This document shows positions 14,169 through 26,740 of a stretch of DNA of 64,000 nt, piece after piece. Location: positions 1,736,001-1,800,000 of the forward strand of contig NW_027473315.1 of NCBI RefSeq assembly GCF_050947335.1, given 5' to 3'. The translations under genes and the position numbers were made by a program. Source of the DNA: Megachile rotundata (Eukaryota; Arthropoda; Insecta; Hymenoptera; Megachilidae). Each line of letters starts with the position of its first letter. The stretch's first letter is position 1. The notes under the pieces were generated by a model. It did no database searches and had not been told where the DNA came from. It saw only the letters and a list, made by a program, of their open reading frames with translations.

Positions 14169-14406
14169 TATCATTGTGATTGAATGATTGTGAGCGTATG
14201 ATTGTGAGTGTATGATTGTGATTGTATGATTGTTTTTGTATAATTGTGATTCTATGATTGTGATCGTACGATTGTGATCGTATGATTGTGATTGTATGAT
14301 TGTGATCGTTTGATTGTGGCTGTATAATTATGGTTCTATTATTGTGATTGTATGATTGTTCTTGTATGATTATGATCATATGATTGTAATTGCATGATTG
14401 TGATTG
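14169..14406 (+). repeat. Marker block 2, copy 3 (subtype beta)
   Basis: Beta has GTGATTG before the T5 unit, TATAATTGTGATTC after it and GTGGCTG in unit 11. It is the commonest subtype (six copies). Confidence 0.92.
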
Positions 14407-14896
14407 TATGATTGTGATTGTATGATTGTGATTGTATGATTGTGATTGTATGATTGCGATAGTATGATTGTGATTGTATGATTGTGATTGTATGATTGTG
14501 ATTGTATGATTGTGATTGTATGATTGCGATAGTATGATTGTGATTGTATGATTGTGATTGTATGATTGTGATTGTACGATTGTGATTGTATGACTGTGAT
14601 TGTATGATTGTGATTGTATGATTGTTTTTGTATGATTGTGATTGGATAGTAGTAATTGTATGATTGTCATCGTATGATTGTCATTGTATGATTGTGATTG
14701 TATCATTGTGATTGAATGATTGTGAGTGTATGATTGCGATTGTACGATAGCGATCGTATGATTGTGATTGTTTGATTGCGATTGTATGATTGTGATTGTA
14801 TGATTGTGATTGTATGATTGTGATTGTATGATTGTGATTGTATGATTGTGATTGTATGGTTGTGATTGTATGATTGTGATTGTATGATTGTGATTG

Positions 14897-15148
14897 TAAG
14901 ATGGCGCGTGTATGATTGAGACTGTACGATTGTGATTGTATGATTGTGATCATATGGTTCTGATTGTTCGATTGCGATTGTGCGATTGTGATTGCATGAT
15001 TGTGATTGCATGATTGTTTTTGTATGATTGTGATTCTATGATTCTGATTTTATAATTGTGCCTGCATGATTGTGATGGTATGATTGTGATTGTATGATTG
15101 CGATTGTATGATTGCAATTTTATGAGTGTGATTATATGATTATGATTG
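14897..15148 (+). repeat. Marker block 1, copy 4 (type I-long)
   Basis: The upstream TATCATT module is 14 units (14701-14896). Unit 7 begins TGCG, the state of all later long-type copies. Confidence 0.93.
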
Positions 15149-18100
15149 TATGATTGTGATTGTATGATTGTGATTGTATGATTGTTTTTGTATGATTGTG
15201 ATTGTATGATTGTGATTGTATGATTGTGATTGCATGATTGTGATGGAATGATTGTGATTGTATGATTGTGATTGTACGATTGTGATTGTACGATTGCGAT
15301 ATTATGATTGTGATTGTATGATTGTGATTGTATGATTGTGATTGTATGATTGTGATTGTATGATTGTGATTGTATGATTGTGATTGTATGATTGTGATTG
15401 TATGATTGTGATTGTATGATTGCGATTGTATGATTGTGATTGTATGATTGAGATTGTATGATTGTGATTGTATTATTGTGGTTGTATGATTGTGACTGTA
15501 TGATTGTGATTGTATGATTGTGAATGTATGATTGTGATTGTATGATTGTGATTGTATTATTGTGATTGTATGATAGTGATTGTATGATTGTGATTGTATT
15601 ATTGTGGTTGTATGATTGTGATTGTATGATTGTGATTGTATGATTGTGAATGTATGATTGTGATTGTATGATTGTGATTGTATGATTGTGATTGTATGAT
15701 TGTGATTGTATGATTGTGATTGTATGATTGTTTTTGTGTGATTGTGATTGTATAGTAGTAATTGTATGATTGTCATCGTATGATTGTGATTGTATGATTG
15801 TTTTTGTGTGATTGTGATTGTATAGTAGTAATTGTATGATTGTCTCCGTATGATTGTGATCGTATGATTGTGATTGTATGATTGTGATTGTATGATTGTG
15901 ATTGCATGATTGTGATTGAATGATTGTGATTGTATGATTGTGATTGTACGATTGTGATTGTATGATTGCGATATTATGATTGTGATTGTACGATTGCGAT
16001 AATATGATTGTGATTGTATGATTGTGATTGTATGATTGTGATTGTATTATTGTGATTGTATGATTGTGATTGTATGATTGTGATTGTATGATTGTGATTG
16101 TATGATTGTGATTGTATGATTGTGATTGTATGATTGAGATTGTATGATTGTCATTGTATTATTGTGATTGTATGATTGTGATTGTATGATTGTGATTGTA
16201 TGATTGTGAATGTATGATTGTGGTTGTATGATTGTGATTGTATGATTGTTTTTGTATGATTGTGATTGTATAGTAGTAATTGTATGATTGTCATCGTATG
16301 ATTGTGATTGTATGATTGTTTTTGTATGATTGTGATTGTATAGTAGTAATTGTATGTTTGCCTTCGTATGATTGTGATCGTATGATTGTGATTGTATGAT
16401 TGTGATTGTATGATTGTGATTGTATGATTGAGATTGTATGATTGTGATTGTATTATTGTGATTGTTTGATTGAGATTGTATGATTGTGATTGGACTATTG
16501 TGATTGTATGATTGTGATTGTATGATTGTGATTGTATGATTGTGATTGTATGATTGTGATTGTATGATTGTGATTGTATGATTGTGATTTTATGGTTGTT
16601 TTTGTATGATTGTGATTGTATAGTAGTAATTGTATGATTGTCATCGTATGATTGTGATTGTATGATTGTGATTGTATGATTGAGATTGTATGATTGTGAT
16701 TGTATTATTGTGGTTGTATGATTGTAATTGTATGATTGTGATTGTATGATTGTGAATGTATGATTGTGATTGTATGATTGTGATTGTATGATTGTGATTG
16801 TATGATTGTGACTGTATGATTGTTTTTGTATGATTGTGATTGTATAGTAGTAATTGTATGATTGTCATCGTATGATTGTGATTGTATGATTGTTTTTGTG
16901 TGATTGTGATTGTATAGTAGTAATTGTATGATTGTCTCCGTATGATTGCGATCGTATGATTGTGATTGTATGATTGTGATTGTATGATTGTGATTGCATG
17001 ATTGTGATTGAATGATTGTGATTGTATGATTGTGATTGTACGATTGTGATTGTATGATTGCGATATTATGATTGTGATTGTACGATTGCGATAGTATGAT
17101 TGTGATTGTATGATTGTGATTGTATGATTGTGATTGTATAGTAGTAATTGTATGATTGACTTCGTATGATTGTGATCGTATGATTGTGATCGTATGATTG
17201 TGATTGTATGATTGTGATTGTATGATTGCGATAGTATGATTGTGATTGTATGATTGTGATTGTATGATTGTGATTGTATAATTGTGATTGTATGATTGAG
17301 ATTGTATGACTGTGATTGTATTATTGTGATTGTATGATTGTGATTGTATGATTGTGATTGTATGATTGTGAATGTATGATTGTGATTGTATGATAGTGAT
17401 TGTGTGATTCTGATTGTATGATTGTTTTTGTATGATTGTGATTGTATAGTAGTAATTGTATGATTGTCATCGTATGATTGTGATTGTATGATTGTGATTG
17501 TATAGTAGTAATTGTATGATTGTCTTCGTATGATTGTGATCGTATGATTGTGATTGTATGATTGTGATTGTATGATTGTGATTGTATGATTGTGATTGTA
17601 TGATTGTGATTGTATCATTGTGATTGTATGATTGTGATCATATGATTGTGATTGTATGATTGTGAATGTATGATTGTGATTGTATGATTGTGATTGTATG
17701 ATTGTTTTTGTATGATTGTGATTGTATGATTGTGATTGTATAATTGTGATTGTATGATTGAGATTGTATGATTGTGATTGTATTATTGTGATAGTATGAT
17801 TGTGATTGTATGATTGTGATTGTATGATTGTGATTGTATGATTGCGATAGTATGATTGTGATTGTATGATTGTGATTGTATGATTGTGATTGTATAATTG
17901 TGATTGTATGATTGAGATTGTATGATTGTGATTGTATTATTGTGATTGTATGATTGTGATTGTATTATTGTGATTGTATGATTGTGATTGTATGATTGTG
18001 ATTGTATGATTGTGAATGTATGATTGTGATTGTATGATAGTGATTGTGTGATTCTGATTGTATGATTGTTTTTGTATGATTGTGATTGTATGGTAGTAAT

Positions 18101-18480
18101 TGTATGATTGTCATCGTATGATTGTGATTGTATGATTGTGATTGTATAGTAGTAATTGTATGATTGTCTTCGTATGATTGTGATCGTATGATTGAGATTG
18201 TATGATTGTGATTGTATTATTGTGATTGTATGATTGTGATTGTATGATTGTGATTGTATGATTGTGAATGTATGATTGTGATTGTATGATTGTGATTGTA
18301 TGATTGTTTTTGTATGATTGTGATTGTATAGTAGTAATTGTATGATTGTCATCGTATGATTGTGATTGTATGATTGTTTTTGTATGATTGTGATTGTATA
18401 GTAGTAATTGTATGATTGTCTTCGTATGATTGTGATCGTATGATTGTGATCGTATGATTGTGATTGTATGATTGTGATTG

Positions 18481-18718
18481 TATCATTGTGATTGAATGAT
18501 TGTGAGCGTATGATTGTGAGTGTATGATTGTGATTGTATGATTGTTTTTGTATAATTGTGATTCTATGATTGTGATCGTACGATTGTGATCGTATGATTG
18601 TGATTGTATGATTGTGATCGTTTGATTGTGGCTGTATAATTATGGTTCTATTATTGTGATTGTATGATTGTTCTTGTATGATTATGATCATATGATTGTA
18701 ATTGCATGATTGTGATTG
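18481..18718 (+). repeat. Marker block 2, copy 4 (subtype beta)
   Basis: 4,312 bp after copy 3 with the same beta variants. It belongs to the second half of the ~4.3 kb pair. Confidence 0.92.
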
Positions 18719-19222
18719 TATGATTGTGATTGTATGATTGTGATTGTATGATTGTGATTGTATGATTGCGATAGTATGATTGTGATTGTATGATTGTGAT
18801 TGTATGATTGTGATTGTATGATTGTGATTGTATGATTGTGATTGTATGATTGCGATAGTATGATTGTGATTGTATGATTATGATTGTATGATTGTGATTG
18901 TACGATTGTGATTGTATGACTGTGATTGTATGATTGTGATTGTATGATTGTTTTTGTATGATTGTGATTGTATAGTAGTAATTGTATGATTGTCATCGTA
19001 TGATTGTCATTGTATGATTGTGATTGTATCATTGTGATTGAATGATTGTGAGTGTATGATTGCGATTGTACGATAGCGATCGTATGATTGTGATTGTTTG
19101 ATTGCGATTGTATGATTGTGATTGTATGATTGTGATTGTATGATTGTGATTGTATGATTGTGATTGTATGATTGTGATTGTATGGTTGTGATTGTATGAT
19201 TGTGATTGTATGATTGTGATTG

Positions 19223-19474
19223 TAAGATGGCGCGTGAATGATTGAGACTGTACGATTGTGATTGTATGATTGTGATCATATGGTTCTGATTGTTCGATTG
19301 CGATTGTGCGATTGTGATTGCATGATTGTGATTGCATGATTGTTTTTGTATGATTGTGATTCTATGATTCTGATTTTATAATTGTGCCTGCATGATTGTG
19401 ATGGTATGATTGTGATTGTATGATTGCGATTGTATGATTGCAATTTTATGAGTGTGATTATATGATTATGATTG
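19223..19474 (+). repeat. Marker block 1, copy 5 (type I-long)
   Basis: 14-unit upstream module (19027-19222). Unit 2 begins AATGATT, a change private to this copy. Unit 7 begins TGCG. Confidence 0.93.
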
Positions 19475-21223
19475 TATGATTGTGATTGTATGATTGTGAT
19501 TGTATGATTGTTTTTGTATGATTGTGATTGTATGATTGTGATTGTATGATTGTGATTGCATGATTGTGATTGAATGATTGTGATTGTATGATTGTGATTG
19601 TACGATTGTGATTGTATGATTGCGATATTATGATTGTGATTGTATGATTGTGATTGTATGATTGTGATTGTATGATTGTGATTGTATGATTGTGATTGTA
19701 TGATTGTGATTGTATGATTGTGATTGTATGATTGTGATTGTATGATTGTGATTGTATGATTGCGATTGTATGATTGTGATTGTATGATTGAGATTGTATG
19801 ATTGTGATTGTATTATTGTGGTTGTATGATTGTGATTGTATGATTGTGATTGTATGATTGTGAATGTATGATTGTGATTGTATGATTGTGATTGTATGAT
19901 TGTGATTGTATGATTGTGATTTTATGGTTGTTTTTGTATGATTGTGATTGTATAGTAGTAATTGTATGATTGTCATCGTATGATTGTGATTGTATGATTG
20001 TGACTGTATGATTGAGATTGTATGATTGTGATTGTATTATTGTGGTTGTATGATTGTGATTGTATGATTGTGATTGTATGATTGTGAATGTATGATTGTG
20101 ATTGTATGATTGTGATTGTATGATTGTGATTGTATGATTGTGATTGTATGATTGTGATTTTATGATTGTTTTTGTGTGATTGTGATTGTATAGTAGTAAT
20201 TGTATGATTGTCATCGTATGATTGTGATTGTATGATTGTTTTTGTGTGATTGTGATTGTATAGTAGTAATTGTATGATTGTCTCCGTATGATTGTGATCG
20301 TATGATTGTGATTGTATGATTGTGATTGTATGATTGTGATTGCATGATTGTGATTGAATGATTGTGATTGTATGATTGTGATTGTACGATTGTGATTGTA
20401 TGATTGCGATATTATGATTGTGATTGTACGATTGCGATAGTATGATTGTGATTGTATGATTGTGATTGTATGATTGTGATTGTATGATTGTGATTGTATG
20501 ATTGTGATTGTATTATTGTGATTGTATGATTGTGATTGTATGATTGTGATTGTATGATTGTGATTGTATGATTGTGATTGTATGATTGTGATTGTATGAT
20601 TGAGATTGTATGATTGTCATTGTATTATTGTGATTGTATGATTGTGATTGTATGATTGTGATTGTATGATTGTGATTGTATGATTGTGATTGTATGATTG
20701 TGAATGTATGATTGTGGTTGTATGATTGTGATTGTATGATTGTTTTTGTATGATTGTGATTGTATAGTAGTAATTGTATGATTGTCATCGTATGATTGTG
20801 ATTGTATGATTGTTTTTGTATGATTGTGATTGTATAGTAGTAATTGTATGATTGCCTTCGTATGATTGTGATTGTATGATTGTGACTGTATGATTGAGAT
20901 TGTATGATTGTGATTGTATTATTGTGGTTGTATGATTGTGATTGTATGATTGTGATTGTATGATTGTGAATGTATGATTGTGATTGTATGATTGTGATTG
21001 TATGATTGTGATTGTATGATTGTGATTGTATGATTGTGATTGTATGATTGTTTTTGTGTGATTGTGATTGTATAGTAGTAATTGTATGATTGTCATCGTA
21101 TGATTGTGATTGTATGATTGTTTTTGTGTGATTGTGATTGTATAGTAGTAATTGTATGATTGTCTCCGTATGATTGTGATCGTATGATTGTGATTGTATG
21201 ATTGTGATTGTATGATTGTGATT

Positions 21224-23141
21224 GCATGATTGTGATTGAATGATTGTGATTGTATGATTGTGATTGTACGACTGTGATTGTATGATTGCGATATTATGAT
21301 TGTGATTGTACGATTGCGATAGTATGATTGTGATTGTACGATTGTGATTGTATGATTGTGATTGTATTATTGTGATTGTATGATTGTGATTGTATGATTG
21401 TGATTGTATGATTGTGATTGTATGATTGTGATTGTATGATTGTGATTGTATGATTGAGATTGTATGATTGTGATTGTATGATTGAGATTGTATGATTGTG
21501 ATTGTATTATTGTGGTTGTATGATTGTGATTGTATGATTGTGATTGTATGATTGTGAATGTATGATTGTGATTGTATGATTGTGATTGTATGATTGTGAT
21601 TTTATGGTTGTTTTTGTATGATTGTGATTGTATAGTAGTAATTGTATGATTGTCATCGTATGATTGTGATTGTATGATTGTGATTGTATGATTGAGATTG
21701 TATGATTGTGATTGTATTATTGTGGTTGTATGATTGTAATTGTATGATTGTGATTGTATGATTGTGAATGTATGATTGTGATTGTATGATTGTGATTGTA
21801 TGATTGTGATTGTATGATTGTGATTGTATGATTGTTTTTGTATGATTGTGATTGTATAGTAGTAATTGTATGATTGTCATCATATGATTGTGATTGTATG
21901 ATTGTTTTTGTGTGATTGTGATTGTATAGTAGTAATTGTATGATTGTCTCCGTATGATTGTGATCGTATGATTGTGATTGTATGATTGTGGTTGTATGAT
22001 TGTGATTGCATGATTGTGATTGTATGATTGTGATTGTACGATTGTGATTGTACGATTGTGATTTTATGGTTGTTTTTGTATGATTGTGATTGTATAGTAG
22101 TAATTGTATGATTGTCATCGTATGATTGTGATTGTATGATTGTGATTGTATGATTGAGATTGTATGATTGTGATTGTATTATTGTGGTTGTATGATTGTA
22201 ATTGTATGATTGTGATTGTATGATTGTGAATGTATGATTGTGATTGTATGATTGTGATTGTATGATTGTGATTGTATGATTGTGATTGTATGATTGTTTT
22301 TGTATGATTGTGATTGTATAGTAGTAATTGTATGATTGTGATCGTATGATTGTGATTGTATGATTGTTTTTGTGTGATTGTGATTGTATAGTAGTAATTG
22401 TATGATTGTCTCCGTATGATTGTGATCGTATGATTGTGATTGTATGATTGTGATTGTATGATTGTGATTGCATGATTGTGATTGTATGATTGTGATTGTA
22501 TGATTGTGATTGTACGATTGTGATTGTATGATTGCGATGTTATGATTGTGATTGTATGATTGTGATTGTATGATTGTGATTGTATGATTGTGATTGTATG
22601 ATTGTGATTGTATGATTGTGATTGTATGATTGTGATTGTATGATTGTTTTTGTATGATTGTGATTGTATAGTAGTAATTGTATGATTGTCTCCGTATGAT
22701 TGTGATCGTATGATTGTGATTGTATGATTGTGATTGTATGATTGTGATTGCATGATTGTGATTGAATGATTGTGATTGTATGATTGTGATTGTACGATTG
22801 TGATTGTATGATTGTGATTGTATGATTGTGATTGTATGATTGTTTTTGTATGATTGTGATTGTATAGTAGTAATTGTATGATTGTGATCGTATGATTGTG
22901 ATTGTATGATTGTTTTTGTGTGATTGTGATTGTACAGTAGTAATTGTATGATTGTCTCCGTATGATTGTGATCGTATGATTGTGATTGTATGATTGTGAT
23001 TGTATGATTGTGATTGCATGATTGTGATTGTATGATTGTGATTGTATGATTGTGATTGTACGATTGTGATTGTATGATTGCGATGTTATGATTGTGATTG
23101 TATGATTGAGATTGTATGATTGTGATTGTATTATTGTGATT
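21224..23141 (+). repeat. 1,918-bp tandem duplication, copy 1
   Basis: Exactly 137 units. Every variant I compared recurs 1,918 bp downstream, with constant offset from the CATGATT unit at 21225 to the TATTATT unit near 23129. Part of it (from 21225 to about 22.7 kb) also appears once at 31949-33.4 kb and once at 39.5-41.0 kb, where no tandem second copy follows. Confidence 0.88.
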
Positions 23142-25059
23142 GCATGATTGTGATTGAATGATTGTGATTGTATGATTGTGATTGTACGACTGTGATTGTA
23201 TGATTGCGATATTATGATTGTGATTGTACGATTGCGATAGTATGATTGTGATTGTACGATTGTGATTGTATGATTGTGATTGTATTATTGTGATTGTATG
23301 ATTGTGATTGTATGATTGTGATTGTATGATTGTGATTGTATGATTGTGATTGTATGATTGTGATTGTATGATTGAGATTGTATGATTGTGATTGTATGAT
23401 TGAGATTGTATGATTGTGATTGTATTATTGTGGTTGTATGATTGTGATTGTATGATTGTGATTGTATGATTGTGAATGTATGATTGTGATTGTATGATTG
23501 TGATTGTATGATTGTGATTTTATGGTTGTTTTTGTATGATTGTGATTGTATAGTAGTAATTGTATGATTGTCATCGTATGATTGTGATTGTATGATTGTG
23601 ATTGTATGATTGAGATTGTATGATTGTGATTGTATTATTGTGGTTGTATGATTGTAATTGTATGATTGTGATTGTATGATTGTGAATGTATGATTGTGAT
23701 TGTATGATTGTGATTGTATGATTGTGATTGTATGATTGTGATTGTATGATTGTTTTTGTATGATTGTGATTGTATAGTAGTAATTGTATGATTGTCATCA
23801 TATGATTGTGATTGTATGATTGTTTTTGTGTGATTGTGATTGTATAGTAGTAATTGTATGATTGTCTCCGTATGATTGTGATCGTATGATTGTGATTGTA
23901 TGATTGTGGTTGTATGATTGTGATTGCATGATTGTGATTGTATGATTGTGATTGTACGATTGTGATTGTACGATTGTGATTTTATGGTTGTTTTTGTATG
24001 ATTGTGATTGTATAGTAGTAATTGTATGATTGTCATCGTATGATTGTGATTGTATGATTGTGATTGTATGATTGAGATTGTATGATTGTGATTGTATTAT
24101 TGTGGTTGTATGATTGTAATTGTATGATTGTGATTGTATGATTGTGAATGTATGATTGTGATTGTATGATTGTGATTGTATGATTGTGATTGTATGATTG
24201 TGATTGTATGATTGTTTTTGTATGATTGTGATTGTATAGTAGTAATTGTATGATTGTGATCGTATGATTGTGATTGTATGATTGTTTTTGTGTGATTGTG
24301 ATTGTATAGTAGTAATTGTATGATTGTCTCCGTATGATTGTGATCGTATGATTGTGATTGTATGATTGTGATTGTATGATTGTGATTGCATGATTGTGAT
24401 TGTATGATTGTGATTGTATGATTGTGATTGTACGATTGTGATTGTATGATTGCGATGTTATGATTGTGATTGTATGATTGTGATTGTATGATTGTGATTG
24501 TATGATTGTGATTGTATGATTGTGATTGTATGATTGTGATTGTATGATTGTGATTGTATGATTGTTTTTGTATGATTGTGATTGTATAGTAGTAATTGTA
24601 TGATTGTCTCCGTATGATTGTGATCGTATGATTGTGATTGTATGATTGTGATTGTATGATTGTGATTGCATGATTGTGATTGAATGATTGTGATTGTATG
24701 ATTGTGATTGTACGATTGTGATTGTATGATTGTGATTGTATGATTGTGATTGTATGATTGTTTTTGTATGATTGTGATTGTATAGTAGTAATTGTATGAT
24801 TGTGATCGTATGATTGTGATTGTATGATTGTTTTTGTGTGATTGTGATTGTACAGTAGTAATTGTATGATTGTCTCCGTATGATTGTGATCGTATGATTG
24901 TGATTGTATGATTGTGATTGTATGATTGTGATTGCATGATTGTGATTGTATGATTGTGATTGTATGATTGTGATTGTACGATTGTGATTGTATGATTGCG
25001 ATGTTATGATTGTGATTGTATGATTGAGATTGTATGATTGTGATTGTATTATTGTGATA
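23142..25059 (+). repeat. 1,918-bp tandem duplication, copy 2
   Basis: Second copy of 21224-23141. I noticed no substitution or unit gain between the two, which makes this the least diverged pair in the window. The copy ends where TATTATTGTGATAG replaces the junction unit TATTATTGTGATTG, near 25045-25059. Confidence 0.88.
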
Positions 25060-25746
25060 GTATGATTGTGATTGTATGATTGTGATTGTATGATTGTGAT
25101 TGTATGATTGCGATAGTATGATTGTGATTGTATGATTGTGATTGTATGATTGTGATTGTATAATTGTGATTGTATGATTGAGATTGTATGATTGTGATTG
25201 TATTATTGTGATTGTATGATTGTGATTGTATTATTGTGATTGTATGATTGTGATTGTATGATTGTGATTGTATGATTGTGAATGTATGATTGTGATTGTA
25301 TGATAGTGATTGTGTGATTCTGATTGTATGATTGTTTTTGTATGATTGTGATTGTATAGTAGTAATTGTATGATTGTCATCGTATGATTGTGATTGTATG
25401 ATTGTGATTGTATAGTAGTAATTGTATGATTGTCTTCGTATGATTGTGATCGTATGATTGAGATTGTATGATTGTGATTGTATTATTGTGATTGTATGAT
25501 TGTGATTGTATGATTGTGATTGTATGATTGTGAATGTATGATTGTGATTGTATGATTGTGATTGTATGATTGTTTTTGTATGATTGTGATTGTATAGTAG
25601 TAATTGTATGATTGTCATCGTATGATTGTGATTGTATGATTGTTTTTGTATGATTGTGATTGTATAGTAGTAATTGTATGATTGTCTTCGTATGATTGTG
25701 ATCGTATGATTGTGATCGTATGATTGTGATTGTATGATTGTGATTG

Positions 25747-25984
25747 TATCATTGTGATTGAATGATTGTGAGCGTATGATTGTGAGTGTATGATTGTGAT
25801 TGTATGATTGTTTTTGTATAATTGTGATTCTATGATTGTGATCGTACGATTGTGATCGTATGATTGTGATTGTATGATTGTGATCGTTTGATTGTGGCTG
25901 TATAATTATGGTTCTATTATTGTGATTGTATGATTGTTCTTGTATGATTATGATCATATGATTGTAATTGCATGATTGTGATTG
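25747..25984 (+). repeat. Marker block 2, copy 5 (subtype beta)
   Basis: 7,266 bp after copy 4. It lies between the 1,918-bp tandem pair and block A. Confidence 0.92.
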
Positions 25985-26488
25985 TATGATTGTGATTGTA
26001 TGATTGTGATTGTATGATTGTGATTGTATGATTGCGATAGTATGATTGTGATTGTATGATTGTGATTGTATGATTGTGATTGTATGATTGTGATTGTATG
26101 ATTGTGATTGTATGATTGCGATAGTATGATTGTGATTGTATGATTGTGATTGTATGATTGTGATTGTACGATTGTGATTGTATGACTGTGATTGTATGAT
26201 TGTGATTGTATGATTGTTTTTGTATGATTGTGATTGTATAGTAGTAATTGTATGATTGTCATCGTATGATTGTCATTGTATGATTGTGATTGTATCATTG
26301 TGATTGAATGATTGTGAGTGTATGATTGCGATTGTACGATAGCGATCGTATGATTGTGATTGTTTGATTGCGATTGTATGATTGTGATTGTATGATTGTG
26401 ATTGTATGATTGTGATTGTATGATTGTGATTGTATGATTGTGATTGTATGGTTGTGATTGTATGATTGTGATTGTATGATTGTGATTG

Positions 26489-26740
26489 TAAGATGGCGCG
26501 TGTATGATTGAGACTGTACGATTGTGATTGTATGATTGTGATCATATGGTTCTGATTGTTCGATTGCGATTGTGCGATTGTGATTGCATGATTGAGATTG
26601 CATGATTGTTTTTGTATGATTGTGATTCTATGATTCTGATTTTATAATTGTGCCTGCATGATTGTGATGGTATGATTGTGATTGTATGATTGCGATTGTA
26701 TGATTGCAATTTTATGAGTGTGATTATATGATTATGATTG
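26489..26740 (+). repeat. Marker block 1, copy 6 (type I-long, GAG)
   Basis: 14-unit upstream module from 26293. Unit 8 reads CATGATTGAGATTG, the variant shared only with the copies at 34287, 41833 and 49771. It opens block A. Confidence 0.93.

Larger units (their letters stand above)
12293..15560 (+). repeat. ~4.3 kb HOR segment, copy 1
   Basis: Matches 16591-19886 in unit order. The offset is 4,298 bp at the TATGGTTGTTTTTG unit (12293/16591) and at the GACTTCG-linked unit (12839/17137), 4,312 bp at block 2 (14365/18677) and 4,326 bp at block 1 (14897/19223). Two single-unit changes therefore separate the copies. A private unit TCTAGTAGTAATTG lies at 12545. Confidence 0.82.
16591..19886 (+). 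repeat. ~4.3 kb HOR segment, copy 2
   Basis: Second copy of 12293-15560. Its block-2-bearing half (about 17.8-19.3 kb) appears again at about 25.0-26.5 kb with a constant 7,266-bp offset, which links this segment to the ~7.5 kb super-period downstream. Confidence 0.82.
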
